Shown: positions 42,141 through 52,209 of the stretch, piece after piece
How positions within the stretch are numbered: position 1 is the first letter of the stretch
Layout: every line of letters starts with the position of its first letter
DNA from: Amycolatopsis coloradensis
GTDB taxonomy: Bacteria > Actinomycetota > Actinomycetes > Mycobacteriales > Pseudonocardiaceae
NCBI RefSeq assembly: GCF_001953865.1
Contig: NZ_MQUQ01000018.1
Coordinates: 1-64,000, forward strand
Length of the DNA stretch: 64,000 nt
Direction of reading: 5' to 3'
The notes under the pieces: model-generated
Database searches by the model: none
What the model was told of the DNA's origin: nothing
Seen by the model: only the letters and a program-made list of their open reading frames with translations
Made by a program: the position numbers and the translations under genes

Positions 42141-42476
42141 TCCCCGGCGAAGTCGCAGAGCTGCTGGTCAGCGCTGCTCTGGGTAACCGGTTTTGACATC
42201 GCTGGTGCCCGTAAGGGTCGAGCGGGGAGGATTCCGGACGGTGAACGTCCGAAATCCTCCCCGCTCGCGGGGCTTCGCAACCGGTATACCTACGCGAAAG
42301 GAAGGGGCCTTCAGATACTTCAGCGGTCAGCCGGTGCCGCGCGGTGCGGAGGGCGTGATCGAATGAGGTTCTGTCGCGGGGATGTCAACGGGGCAGACGG
42401 GAATTGTCACGTGAGTAAGGGTGAGCATGTCGTGAGTGGTAAGGACGGTGCAAACCGTTCACTCGCGAGGTGAGAA
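42141..42476. other. Gap between peptidase and lipid cluster
   Basis: Apart from the terminator hairpin I see no gene. The leader just before 42477 holds gaggtgag, the ribosome site of the transporter. Confidence 0.5.
42219..42267. terminator. Strong hairpin terminator
   Basis: Two 22-base arms (gagcggggagg core and its complement) with one mismatch surround a short loop, downstream of the peptidase stop. It isolates the following lipid gene cluster from the peptidase. Confidence 0.75.
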
Positions 42477-43868
42477 ATGATTCCGCGGACACTGGCCATG
42501 ATCGCGCTCGGGGCATTCGTCACCACCCTCGACAACACGATCGTCGCGGCGGGCGCGCCTTCGATCGCCCGCGATCTCGCCCTCGATCTGCCCGCCCTGC
42601 AATGGGTGAGCATCGGATACATGCTCGCGTTCGCCGGACTGCTGCCGGTGGCGGGCACGCTGGTCGACCGCTGGGGGCAGGCCGCGACGCTGAGGGCCGG
42701 GCTGCTCACGTTCGGCGCCGGAGCGGCCGCCGGCGGGCTGGCCACGACGGCGTGGCTCGTCATCTCCGCGCGGGTCTTGCAGGGTGCCGCGGCGGCGTTC
42801 CTGGTCCCGGCCCTGCTTAGCCTGCTGCGGACGAATCTCGACGCGCGACGACGGGCCCTCGGCGCGACGGTGTGGACGGCCTGTCTCGCGGTCGCGCTGG
42901 CCCTCGGCCCGACGCTCGGCGGCGTGCTGAGCGAATACCTGGGCTGGAGCTGGATCTTCTTCGTCAATCTCCCGTTCGTGGCGGCGATGCTGGTCCTGCT
43001 GCGCACTCTCGACACCACCGGTCGTGATCGGGGATCGAAAGCACGCCCCGCTGTACTGTCGATGCTGGTGGTGACCACCGGGATGGTCCTGGTCACCGCG
43101 GCCGTGGTGGAGCTGGGCGTGGTGCTCGGCGCCGCCGGGGTGGGCTTCGCGATCTGGTTCGTGCGCAGGGAAAGACGCGCGCGCGAGCGGCTGGTGCCCG
43201 CGGAACTGACCGGTCATCGGGTCTTCACCGGCGCGCTCATCGTGCAGTTGCTGTGGGGACTGGGTGTCTCGGGCGTCTTCTTCTTCACGCCGTTGCTGCA
43301 CCAGGAATCCCTCGGGCTCGGGCCGATGCTCGCCGGATTGCCGCTGGTCGCGGTGGCGGTCGCGGTCGTCGCCGCGACCCCGCTCGTGCCCTGGGCGGTA
43401 CCGCGATTCGGTCCACATCGGACTGTCGCGGCCGGGTTGGCCCTGGTCGCCGCCGGACTGCTGGCGGTCGCCGCGGTCAACCACGTCCCGGAGGTGCTCC
43501 CGCGGCTTTCCGGCCTGGTGCTCATCGGCGCCGGATCCGCGCTGACCACGCCGCTGACCTCGCACGCGCTGGAAATCGTGGCGGAGAAGCACGCTGGTGC
43601 CGCTTCCGGTCTGCTCACCGCGTCCCGTGAACTGTCGAGCGCGCTGGGGGTCGCGCTGATCGGAGCCGTGCTGACGGTGGTGCGCACGGCGAAGCTCGGC
43701 GAAGGCCACGGACCCGCTTTGGCCGATGGCTACACGGCGGGTCTGCTGACCGCGGCGGCGTTGCAACTCGTCGGCGCGCTCCTCGCGCTCCGGCTGCTGA
43801 GCGGCCAAACGGGGCAAAGTCCGTCCCGAAGTGACAAGCGGGGGGACCCGTTTCTCTCTTCACGGTGA
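42477..43868 (+). CDS. DHA2-type MFS exporter at head of lipid cluster
   Basis: The 463-residue protein has 12 to 14 predicted helices. It has the DHA2-family opening MIPRTLAMIALGAFVTTLDNTIVAAGAPSIARDL and the motif A/B residues GRVLQGAAAAFLVPALLSLLR and LGPTLGGVLSEYLGWSWIFFVNLPF. This group exports drugs and small lipids. It ends 170 bases before the acyl-AMP ligase in the same direction and may export the product or a precursor, though it has its own upstream region. Confidence 0.8.
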   Translation: MIPRTLAMIALGAFVTTLDNTIVAAGAPSIARDLALDLPALQWVSIGYMLAFAGLLPVAGTLVDRWGQAATLRAGLLTFGAGAAAGGLATTAWLVISARVLQGAAAAFLVPALLSLLRTNLDARRRALGATVWTACLAVALALGPTLGGVLSEYLGWSWIFFVNLPFVAAMLVLLRTLDTTGRDRGSKARPAVLSMLVVTTGMVLVTAAVVELGVVLGAAGVGFAIWFVRRERRARERLVPAELTGHRVFTGALIVQLLWGLGVSGVFFFTPLLHQESLGLGPMLAGLPLVAVAVAVVAATPLVPWAVPRFGPHRTVAAGLALVAAGLLAVAAVNHVPEVLPRLSGLVLIGAGSALTTPLTSHALEIVAEKHAGAASGLLTASRELSSALGVALIGAVLTVVRTAKLGEGHGPALADGYTAGLLTAAALQLVGALLALRLLSGQTGQSPSRSDKRGDPFLSSR

Positions 43869-43907
43869 GCATGGCCGCACTGGAATCAGTGTTTCGCACT
43901 CCTTTGA

Positions 43908-43937
43908 TTGACACTCTTCCCGGCCGATCCATACAGT
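43908..43937 (+). promoter_or_regulatory. Promoter of the FAAL-PKS-carboxylase operon
   Basis: ttgaca at 43908-43913 and tacagt at 43932-43937 are separated by 18 bases. The region 43900-44000 is notably AT-rich for this window, and the ligase start follows at 44039. Confidence 0.55.
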
Positions 43938-44038
43938 TCCCGGCAGACAAAGAACGGTCTCCGGAATGGAATCCGATTTTCGGCAACGGTGCCGTTCCGA
44001 ATTCACTCGCTCCTGCTCACGTCGTCAAACGAGGGGCT

Positions 44039-45799
44039 ATGGAAACCATTTCGGAAACGGTCGTCGCCGCACCAGGGCGGGACGACGCACTCTTCGGGGA
44101 GTCGTTCGCGACCCTGCTGGAGTACTGGGCCCGGCGACTCGGCGACGAGGTCGCCGTGACCTACCTCGACCATCGAACCGGCGCGGACGGCCGGGCGGTC
44201 ACCCTGTCCTGGCGCGAACTCGACGACCGGGTCGGCGCTCTCGCCACCCGGCTGGCGGTTTTCGCCGTGCCGGGGGAGCGGGCCGCGATCCTGGCGCGGC
44301 AGTCCGCCGACTACGTCGTCGCCTTCCTCGGCGCGATCCGGGCCGGGCTGGTCGCGGTCCCGCTGTTCGCCCCGGACCTCCCCGGGCACGCGGGCAGGCT
44401 GGCCGCCGTGCTCGCCGACTGCGCGCCGCGCGTCGTGCTCACCACCGCCGACGGGATCGACGGCGTCTCCGGTTTCCTCGCCTCGACGGACACCGAGCGG
44501 CCCGCGGTGCTCGCCGTCGACACCTCAGCTCCGGTCGCGGCCGGTGAACAGTCCTGGCCGCGACCGGAACCGGACGGACTGGCGTACCTCCAGTACACGT
44601 CCGGTTCCACGCGCACCCCGGCGGGAGTGATGCTGACCCACCGCAACGCGCTCACCAACGCCCGCCAGGCCTGCGACGCCTACGCGATCGAGACTTCGGC
44701 GACGTCCACCGTCAGCTGGCTGCCGCTCTTCCACGACATGGGCCTGATCCTCGGTATCGGCGCGCCGATGGCAGCCGGGGTGGCCTCGGTGCTGATGGAC
44801 CCGCTCGCGTTCCTCGAACGTCCGTCCCGCTGGCTGCGCGCGCTCTCGGCGAGCCCCGGCGCGATCAGCGCTGCCCCGAATTTCGCCTACGCCTACAGCG
44901 CTTCCCGCGTGAGCGAGGACGAGAAGAGTTACCTCGAACTGAGCCGCGTCGTCTCGCTGATCAACGGAAGCGAGCCGGTCCTGCCCGCGACCATCGCGAA
45001 GTTCCACGACGCCTTCGCCGAGTGCGGCCTGCGCCCCGAGGTGCACCGTTCCTCGTACGGGCTGGCAGAGGCCACCGTGCTCGTGTCCGTCACCGAGGCG
45101 GGCAAGGCGCCGAGACAGGTCACGTTCGACCGCGACCGGCTTGCCGCGGGGGTCGCGATCCCCGCCGGACCGGGTGTGGCGTCCACCACGCTCGTCTCTT
45201 GCGGACTTCCGGCCGGTCAGCGGATCCGCATCGCCGACCCGGTCACCGGCGCGCTCGTCGAACCGGGCAGGGTGGGGGAGATCCAGGTCAGCGGCCCGAA
45301 CATCGGCGTCGGTTACTGGGGACGGCCCGCCGCGTCCGCCGCCGTCTTCGGTCTGCCGCCGGTGGATCCGGAGTCCGGTGCGGGCTGGCTGGCGACCGGG
45401 GATCTCGGCGTGCGCCACGACGGTGAGCTGTTCATGACCGGCAGGCTGAAGGATCTCGTCGTCGTCGACGGCCGCAACCACTACCCGCAGGACATCGAAC
45501 AGACCGTGGAGACGCATCCCGCGGTCCGGCCGCATTCCGCCGCGGCCTTCGCGATCGAGCATGAAGACGGCGAAGCGGCGATCGTGGTGCTGGAGCGGGC
45601 CAAGGCGTTCGAGGCCGACATCACCGTGGCGGCCGGAGAGATCCGGAGGGCGGTCGCGGTCGCGCACGGCCTGCGCCCGCATGACGTCGTCTTCCTCGGA
45701 CCGGGCGAAGTTCCGCGCACCTCCAGCGGCAAGATCAGCCGCGCGCTGTGCCGGAAGTCCTATGTGGATGGTCCGCTGACCGCGCGGCGGCTCGGGTGA
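44039..45799 (+). CDS. Fatty-acyl-AMP ligase (FadD32-like)
   Basis: I start the gene at the ATG at 44039, with gagggg ahead at good spacing; the upstream open frame is the AT-rich leader. The 586-residue product has the FAAL pattern: LQYTSGSTRTPAGVMLTH (Tyr186 region), YGLAEATVLVS, TGDLGVRHDGELFMTGRLKDLVVVDGRNHYP and the final SSGKISRALCR (Lys565). It would activate a long-chain fatty acid as the AMP ester and pass it to the N-terminal carrier of the PKS, as FadD32 does for Pks13. Its stop overlaps the PKS start (GTGA at 45796-45799). Confidence 0.88.
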   Translation: METISETVVAAPGRDDALFGESFATLLEYWARRLGDEVAVTYLDHRTGADGRAVTLSWRELDDRVGALATRLAVFAVPGERAAILARQSADYVVAFLGAIRAGLVAVPLFAPDLPGHAGRLAAVLADCAPRVVLTTADGIDGVSGFLASTDTERPAVLAVDTSAPVAAGEQSWPRPEPDGLAYLQYTSGSTRTPAGVMLTHRNALTNARQACDAYAIETSATSTVSWLPLFHDMGLILGIGAPMAAGVASVLMDPLAFLERPSRWLRALSASPGAISAAPNFAYAYSASRVSEDEKSYLELSRVVSLINGSEPVLPATIAKFHDAFAECGLRPEVHRSSYGLAEATVLVSVTEAGKAPRQVTFDRDRLAAGVAIPAGPGVASTTLVSCGLPAGQRIRIADPVTGALVEPGRVGEIQVSGPNIGVGYWGRPAASAAVFGLPPVDPESGAGWLATGDLGVRHDGELFMTGRLKDLVVVDGRNHYPQDIEQTVETHPAVRPHSAAAFAIEHEDGEAAIVVLERAKAFEADITVAAGEIRRAVAVAHGLRPHDVVFLGPGEVPRTSSGKISRALCRKSYVDGPLTARRLG

Positions 45800-48700
45800 A
45801 CGCGGCGATCCGTGCCTGGCTGACCGCTCGGGTGGCGGAGCGGACCGGCGTGCCCGAGGACCGGGTGGATCCGGACCGCCCGCTGCACGAGAGCGGCTTG
45901 TCGTCGCGGGAGTCGATGGAACTCGCCGCCGATCTCGGCCAGCACCTCGGCCGTCCGCTGCCGCCGACCCTGGTGTGGCAGTACCCGACGATCGCCGCCC
46001 TCGCCGAGCGACTGTCCACAGTAGAGCGTGAAGCCGTCGTGAGCGTGGAAGGCCGTACGGAGGAACCGATCGCGATCGTCGGCGTCGGTTGCCGCCTGCC
46101 GGGCGGGGCCGAGTCCCCGGAGCGGTACTGGCATTTCCTGGACGCGGGACGCGACGGCATCCGAGAGGTCCCCGAAGGTCGCTGGGACACCGACCTCGAC
46201 TGGCTTCCGGGCCGAGGCGGATTCCTCGACGACATCGCGGGCTTCGACGCCGAGTTCTTCGGCATCGTGCCGGGTGAGGCCGAAGCAATGGATCCGCAGC
46301 AGCGGATACTGCTCGAAGTCGCGTGGGCGGCGCTGGAACACGCCGGTATCCCGCCGTCCACCCTGCGGGGAAGCAGGACCGGCGTGTTCGTCGGCCTTTC
46401 GGCTGGTGAGTACGGCCACCTGACGATGAGCGACCCCGCGGCAGTCGACGTCTGGTCCGCCACCGGGGCTGCGACGAGCATCACCGCCAACCGGCTTTCG
46501 TACCTGTTCGACCTGCGCGGGCCGAGTCTCACCCTCGACACCGCTTGTTCGTCCTCGCTGGTGGCGGTGCATCAGGCGGTGCAGAGCCTGCGTCGCGGCG
46601 AATGCCGGACCGCGCTCGCCGCCGGAGTGAACCTGCTGCTTTCGCCCGCCGTCACCGCGACCTTCCAGCGTGCCGGGGTGCTGGCCCCGGACGGTCACTG
46701 CAAACCGTTCGACGCCGCCGCCGACGGTATCGCCCGCGGTGAGGGCTGCGGGGTGGTCGTGCTCAAAACGCTGAAGGCCGCCCGCCGGGCGGGGGACCGG
46801 GTGCTCGCGGTGATCCGCGGCAGCGCGGTGAACTCCGACGGCCGGTCCAACGGCCTCGTCGCGCCCAGTCCCGACGCGCAGGCCTCACTGCTGCGTGACG
46901 CGTACGCGGCTGCGGGTGTCGAACCGTCCTCGGTGGACTACGTGGAGGCGCACGGGACCGGTACCGAGCTGGGGGATCCGATCGAGGCGGGTGCGCTCGG
47001 CGAGGTGCTCGGAGCCGGGCGCGAACCCGGCCGCCCGCTCCTGATCGGCTCGGTGAAGGGCAACCTCGGCCATTTGGAAGGCGCGGCGGGGATCGCCGGG
47101 TTGATCAAGGTCGTTCTCGCGATGGTCCACCGGCGCCTGCCGCCGACCCCGCATCATCGCGAACCCAGCCCGCACATCGATTTCGCCGGTCTCGGCCTGC
47201 GAGTGGTCGGCGCCGGGACGGACTGGCCGCGGTACTCGGGTGTCGCGCGCGCCGGGATCTCCGCGTTCGGGTTCGGCGGCACCAATGCCCACGTCGTGCT
47301 CGAAGAGTGGCCTGCCGCGTCGTTCCCCGCTCGTGGTGAGGAAACCGAAGGCCCGCAGGTGCTCGCGTTGTCGGCCCGGTCGTCCGAAGTGCTCCGGGCG
47401 CGGGCCGCCGATCTCGCGGACTGGCTCGAAGACCCCGCCAACGCCGCGGTGCCGCTGGACGTCGTCGCCGCGACCCTGGCCCGGGGCCGGGACCATCTCC
47501 CGGTGCGGGGCGCCGTGGTCGCCGACGGGCGTGCCCGGGCGGCCGCCGCGGTGCGGGGACTGACCGCCGCCGAGGCCGGGGCCGTGCCCGGTGTCGTGTT
47601 CGTCTTCTCCGGTTACGGCGCTCAATGGCCTGGGATGGGCCGCCTCCTGCTGCGCAGCGAACCCGCGTTCCGCGCCGAGATCGAGGCCCTCGATCCGGTG
47701 TTCCGGGCCGAAACAGGGTTCTCCCTGCGCGAGGTGTTCTCCGGTGAGCGCGACCTGCCGGACCTCGGCGCGACGCAACTCGCGTTGTTCGGCATGCAGC
47801 TCGCGCTCGCCGGGCTCTGGCGCGCACACGGTGTCGTCCCGGCCGCGGTGCTCGGGCATTCGATGGGCGAGGTCGCGGCCGCCGTCGTCGCGGGAGCGTT
47901 GGACGTCGCGGACGGCCTGCGCGTGATGATCACCCGGGCCCGGCTGCTCGCGGAGGTCGACGGGACCGGCGACGGCGCGATGGCCGTGGTGGAGCTGTCT
48001 CCGGCCGAGCTGGCCGACCTGGAAGCGGAATTCCCCGGGATCACCGTCGCGGTCTACGCGTCGCCGGTCCAGTGCACCGTCAGCGGCGCCACGGACCAGG
48101 TCGAGGCGCTGGTCACGCACGTCGAGAGCCTCGGCAGGCTGGCCAGGCGGCTGCCGGTCCGGGGTGCCGGGCATTCGGACGCCGTCGACGCCGTAGTCGA
48201 CCGGTTCCGCGCCGACCTCGACGGGCTCTCCCCGCAACCGGCCAAAATCCCCGGCTATAGCAGTGTTCTCGAAGATCCACAGCGGACACCGACGTTCAAC
48301 GTCGAGTACTGGGCGGCGAACCTGCGCCGTCCGGTGCGGTTCAGCCAGGCACTGGCGGCGGCGACCGCCGACGGATACGGCGTGTTCGTCGAGATCTCAC
48401 CGCATCCGGTGGCGCTGACCGCGATCGAGCAGAGCACCGGGGCGCTCGCGCTGCCGTCCGCGAGCCGCAAGATCGACGAGCGGACGGCGTTCCTGACCAC
48501 ACTCGCCCGGCTCCACACGCTCGGATTGCCCGGCGTGCTCGATGCCCGCGGCCCCCGTCCGGTTCCGGTCGCGCTGCCCGCCCCGCGCTGGCGGCACGAG
48601 CGGTTCTGGCCACGCCGCGCGGCCTCCCGGCCCGGAACCGGTGGCACGCATCCGTTGCTGGGCGTCCACATCGAACAGCCGACCGGCGATGGGCACCTGT

Positions 48701-51700
48701 GGCGCGCGGACGTCGGGACCGCTGTCCTGCCGTGGCTGGCCGACCACGCGGCGATGGGGGTCCCGCTGTTTCCCGCCGCCGGTTTCCTGGAACTCGCGCT
48801 CGCGGCGGCCAAGGCCGTCCCGCGGTCCGGCGGGCAACTGCGGGTCGGTGGCCTCGAACTGCACCGGGTGCTTCCGCTCGCCGCGCACACCGAGGTGACG
48901 ACCAGTCTCGGCACCGGTTCCGGACCGTCCGAAGTGGACGTCTACGCGCGGTCCGCGCACGGCGGCTGGATCCGGCACGCCACCGCCCGCGTCCGTGACG
49001 GGGACACCACGGTGGTGCCGTTCGGCGCTGTCGGCGAGGACGCCCGGCCGATCGACCTCTACCAGGTGCTGGCGGGGATGGGGCAGAGCTACGGTCCCGC
49101 TTTCCGTGGGTTGCGCGGGGTTCTGGCCGCGCCCGGCCGGGCGTCGGCGTCGATCACCATGCCCGCCGACCATCCGGCGTATGTCCTGCACCCGGTGATC
49201 GCCGACGCCTGCCTGCACGCGCTGGCCGCGGCCGGCGGGGAGGCGCTGCGCGAGGCCGAGGGTGTCTTCCTGCCGTTGACCCTGGGCGAGGTCGTCCTGG
49301 CGGGCGATCCGCGCCGTGGTGTCCGGGTCGACGCCGTGCTCGGCTCGCTCGATCCGGCCGGTGACGGCCTGGTCGGCAGTGTCCAGCTGGTCGACGCCGA
49401 AAACGTCGTCCTGGTCGAGTTCCGCGAGGTCTACTGCCGCCGGTTCCAGCGTTCGGCGCTGCCGGTGCCGATGGCGGACCTGCTGTTCGAAACGGTCTGG
49501 CGGCGGGCCGAGCTGCCCGCGCCGGAACCGGGCAAGCAGAGCTGGGTCGTGCTGCACGACGGCGAACACGCGGGCAAACCTTGGCTGACGGCGTTGCGTG
49601 AGCAGCTCACCGAGTCCGGGGACGAGCTGGCGATCGCGCCGCTCGGAGACCGGGCCGCACTGGTGGAACTCCTGGGATCCCGCGAAGTGACCGGTGTGCT
49701 CGTGTGCGTCGCCACCACGGGCGAGCCCGACCCGATGCGAGCCGGACAGGTGGTCGCCACGCTCTCCGGTGTCCTCGCCGAACTGGCCGAAACGGTGCCA
49801 GCGCCGCGGTTGTGGCTGGTCAGCGCGGGAGAGTCGGCCGTCGATCCCGGCCAGGCCTGGCTGCGCGGGCTGGTCAGGGTCCTCGCCTTCGAACACCCCG
49901 AACTGCGGGCGAGCCAGGTCGACTTCGGCGCCGAGCCGGATCCCGCCCGGCTGGTGGCGGAAATCCGCGCGGACGCGCCGGACGACGAGATCGCCTGGCG
50001 CGAAGGCATCCGGTACACGAGAGTGCTGGCCCGTCCGGAACTCGGCGAACCCGGCCACGAAACCGTGGTGCGCGACGGCGCTTACGTGATCACCGGCGGT
50101 CTCGGCGGTCTCGGTCTGGTCGCGGCGGACTGGCTCGCCGGACGCGGTGCCACCAGGCTGGTCCTCTCCGGTCGGCGTGGCGCGAACGCGGACGTCGAAC
50201 CGATGCTGGCGGGCCTGCGTGACCTCGGCGCCGACGTCCGGGTGGTGACAGGCGACATCGCCGCGCCGGGAACGGCCGAGGCGTTGGTCGCGGCGGCCAC
50301 GGAAGGCGGTCTGCCGTTGCGTGGCGTGCTGCACGCGGCCGGTGTGCTGTCCGACGGCGCCGCGGTCACCGTCGATGCCCACGCGGTCGAGGTCGTCTGG
50401 CGGGCGAAAGCGCTGGGAGCGTGGCGGTTGCACGAGGCGACCGCCGGACACGACCTCGACTGGTGGCTGGCGTACTCGTCGGCGGCCGCGCTGCTCGGAT
50501 CGCCCGGTCAGACCGCCTACGCCACCGCGAACGCCTGGGTGGACGCGCTCGTCGCGTGGCGGAGGGCCGCCGGACTACCGGCCGCGACCATCGGCTGGGG
50601 AGCGTGGGGCGAGGCCGGAGCGGCTGTCGGCAGCCGCAATCCGGTGCTCGAACCGCTCGGCACCGAGGAGGCACTGGCGGCGATGGACGCCGTGCTCGCG
50701 CGAGGCCGTGCGGCGACCGGCATCGCCCGGGTCGACGCCGGGACCGTATTGGCCCTGTTCCCGCGTCTCGCCGAACGACCGTTCTTCGCACTCCTGGTGC
50801 CGGAGGAGGATTCGGCTTCCGGACCATCCACTTGGGACGGACTGGACGCGCTGCGGGCGGTCCTGCCGGAAGCCGCCCGTGAGATGCTGGCCGACTACCT
50901 CACCGGGCTCGTCGCCGGGATGCTCGGCCTCGCCGCGGACGAGATCGATCGGCACGTCTCGCTCACCCGGCTCGGCCTGGACTCCCTCACCGCCATGCGT
51001 GCCAGGGGCGTCGTGGACCGCGATTTGGGCCTCCCACTGCCGATTCCCCTGCTGTTGCGTGGCGCCAGCCTGGCCGAACTCGCCGACCATCTCGCCGAAG
51101 AGGCCGGGTTCGGCGGGGGAAGCGCCCGGCCCGCCGGACCGAGTGTGGTGGTCGGACCCCGTGATCCGGCCGAACGCTGGGTCGCCCGGCACTGGCAGGC
51201 GGAACTGGGCGGCGCGGAGCCCGGCGTCCACGAAGAGTTCTTCGCCGCGGGAGGCGATTCCGACGGCGCGGAACGGCTGCGTTCGGTGTTCGAGGGACAA
51301 CTCGGGCCTGTCCCCGACCGGCTTTTCGCCACGCCGACCATCGCCGCGATGGCCGATCTGCTGCGTGACCGGATCGAGGGACGCGGGGGCTGCCCGGTGC
51401 GGCCGCTGCGCGAAGGCGGCACCGATCCGGTGTTCCTGTTCCATCCGGCGGGCGGCCCGACGAGTGTCTACGACGGACTCGTCCGCCTGCTGCCGGAGGG
51501 CAGGCCCGTGTACGGGCTCGAACGGATCGACGAAGAGGACACCGTCGAGGGCAAGGCCGTCCGCTACCTCGACCTGATCCGGGAGATCCAGCCGCGAGGC
51601 CCGTACCGGCTGGGCGGCTGGTCGTTCGGCGGTTGCCTGGCCTACGAGACGGCCCGGCGGCTGACCGCGGCGGGGGAGCGGGTCGACCTCGTGGTCATGA

Positions 51701-52209
51701 TCGACAGCATCCTGCCGTTGCCCGCGCCCGGGATACCGGCACACGAGATCCTGCTGGACCGCTTCGACCGGTTCGCCGAACACGTCGAACGAACCTACGG
51801 CGTCCCGCTGGACATCCCGCGTGAGGATCTCGCCCGGCTCGGCGACGACGAGCAGATCCGGCTGGTGATCGGCGAACTGGCCGCGCGGGTGCCCGGGATG
51901 GGCCCGGGAGTGCTGCGGCACCAATACGAGTCCTATGTGGACGCACGGATGGCCGAACGGTACGACCCGGAACCGTATGCCGGACCGGTGCTGCTGATGC
52001 GGGCGCGAGAACCGCATCCGCTGACCACCACCCTCGACCCGCGCTACCTGCGTACCGACGACGCCCTCGGCTGGGACGCCTTCTGCACCGATCTCGAGGT
52101 CGTGCGGGTGCCGGGCGACCACCTGTCGATGATCGATCCGCCGCACGTCGAAGTGGTCGCCGCGGCGCTCGCGGCCCGGCTCGCGGCACCGAGGGCGGCG
52201 CGGTCATGA
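45796..52209 (+). CDS. Pks13-like polyketide synthase with added DH and KR
   Basis: The 2137-residue synthase has these domains in order. First is an N-terminal carrier (about 1-75; ESGLSSRES, Ser37, like the carrier opening Pks13). KS spans about 90-515 (DTACSSS Cys251, HGTGT His386, KGNLGH His426). AT spans about 600-900 (GHSMGE Ser689). DH spans about 930-1215 (HAAMGVPLFP with His984, Asp1137). KR spans about 1425-1620 (GGLGGLG; Tyr1575, no A-type Trp, so probably B-type). A carrier follows (LGLDSL Ser1730), then a second NRPS-type carrier (GGDS Ser1822) and a thioesterase (GWSFGG Ser1943, GDHLSMID His2109). It would condense a FAAL-supplied acyl chain with a carboxyacyl extender, then reduce and possibly dehydrate the ketone in cis. 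Its start lies in the FAAL stop and its stop in the carboxylase start. Classical Pks13 lacks DH and KR. Confidence 0.9.
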   Translation: MNAAIRAWLTARVAERTGVPEDRVDPDRPLHESGLSSRESMELAADLGQHLGRPLPPTLVWQYPTIAALAERLSTVEREAVVSVEGRTEEPIAIVGVGCRLPGGAESPERYWHFLDAGRDGIREVPEGRWDTDLDWLPGRGGFLDDIAGFDAEFFGIVPGEAEAMDPQQRILLEVAWAALEHAGIPPSTLRGSRTGVFVGLSAGEYGHLTMSDPAAVDVWSATGAATSITANRLSYLFDLRGPSLTLDTACSSSLVAVHQAVQSLRRGECRTALAAGVNLLLSPAVTATFQRAGVLAPDGHCKPFDAAADGIARGEGCGVVVLKTLKAARRAGDRVLAVIRGSAVNSDGRSNGLVAPSPDAQASLLRDAYAAAGVEPSSVDYVEAHGTGTELGDPIEAGALGEVLGAGREPGRPLLIGSVKGNLGHLEGAAGIAGLIKVVLAMVHRRLPPTPHHREPSPHIDFAGLGLRVVGAGTDWPRYSGVARAGISAFGFGGTNAHVVLEEWPAASFPARGEETEGPQVLALSARSSEVLRARAADLADWLEDPANAAVPLDVVAATLARGRDHLPVRGAVVADGRARAAAAVRGLTAAEAGAVPGVVFVFSGYGAQWPGMGRLLLRSEPAFRAEIEALDPVFRAETGFSLREVFSGERDLPDLGATQLALFGMQLALAGLWRAHGVVPAAVLGHSMGEVAAAVVAGALDVADGLRVMITRARLLAEVDGTGDGAMAVVELSPAELADLEAEFPGITVAVYASPVQCTVSGATDQVEALVTHVESLGRLARRLPVRGAGHSDAVDAVVDRFRADLDGLSPQPAKIPGYSSVLEDPQRTPTFNVEYWAANLRRPVRFSQALAAATADGYGVFVEISPHPVALTAIEQSTGALALPSASRKIDERTAFLTTLARLHTLGLPGVLDARGPRPVPVALPAPRWRHERFWPRRAASRPGTGGTHPLLGVHIEQPTGDGHLWRADVGTAVLPWLADHAAMGVPLFPAAGFLELALAAAKAVPRSGGQLRVGGLELHRVLPLAAHTEVTTSLGTGSGPSEVDVYARSAHGGWIRHATARVRDGDTTVVPFGAVGEDARPIDLYQVLAGMGQSYGPAFRGLRGVLAAPGRASASITMPADHPAYVLHPVIADACLHALAAAGGEALREAEGVFLPLTLGEVVLAGDPRRGVRVDAVLGSLDPAGDGLVGSVQLVDAENVVLVEFREVYCRRFQRSALPVPMADLLFETVWRRAELPAPEPGKQSWVVLHDGEHAGKPWLTALREQLTESGDELAIAPLGDRAALVELLGSREVTGVLVCVATTGEPDPMRAGQVVATLSGVLAELAETVPAPRLWLVSAGESAVDPGQAWLRGLVRVLAFEHPELRASQVDFGAEPDPARLVAEIRADAPDDEIAWREGIRYTRVLARPELGEPGHETVVRDGAYVITGGLGGLGLVAADWLAGRGATRLVLSGRRGANADVEPMLAGLRDLGADVRVVTGDIAAPGTAEALVAAATEGGLPLRGVLHAAGVLSDGAAVTVDAHAVEVVWRAKALGAWRLHEATAGHDLDWWLAYSSAAALLGSPGQTAYATANAWVDALVAWRRAAGLPAATIGWGAWGEAGAAVGSRNPVLEPLGTEEALAAMDAVLARGRAATGIARVDAGTVLALFPRLAERPFFALLVPEEDSASGPSTWDGLDALRAVLPEAAREMLADYLTGLVAGMLGLAADEIDRHVSLTRLGLDSLTAMRARGVVDRDLGLPLPIPLLLRGASLAELADHLAEEAGFGGGSARPAGPSVVVGPRDPAERWVARHWQAELGGAEPGVHEEFFAAGGDSDGAERLRSVFEGQLGPVPDRLFATPTIAAMADLLRDRIEGRGGCPVRPLREGGTDPVFLFHPAGGPTSVYDGLVRLLPEGRPVYGLERIDEEDTVEGKAVRYLDLIREIQPRGPYRLGGWSFGGCLAYETARRLTAAGERVDLVVMIDSILPLPAPGIPAHEILLDRFDRFAEHVERTYGVPLDIPREDLARLGDDEQIRLVIGELAARVPGMGPGVLRHQYESYVDARMAERYDPEPYAGPVLLMRAREPHPLTTTLDPRYLRTDDALGWDAFCTDLEVVRVPGDHLSMIDPPHVEVVAAALAARLAAPRAARS

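Noticed and set aside
43865..44038. Extended N-terminus for the acyl-AMP ligase
   Set aside because: The 58 extra codons lie in the AT-rich promoter region; the ATG at 44039 has a proper ribosome site and gives the family's usual start.
48397..50451. 684-codon open frame on the minus strand inside the PKS
   Set aside because: High-GC antisense shadow; the plus-strand PKS has clear domains with all catalytic motifs here.
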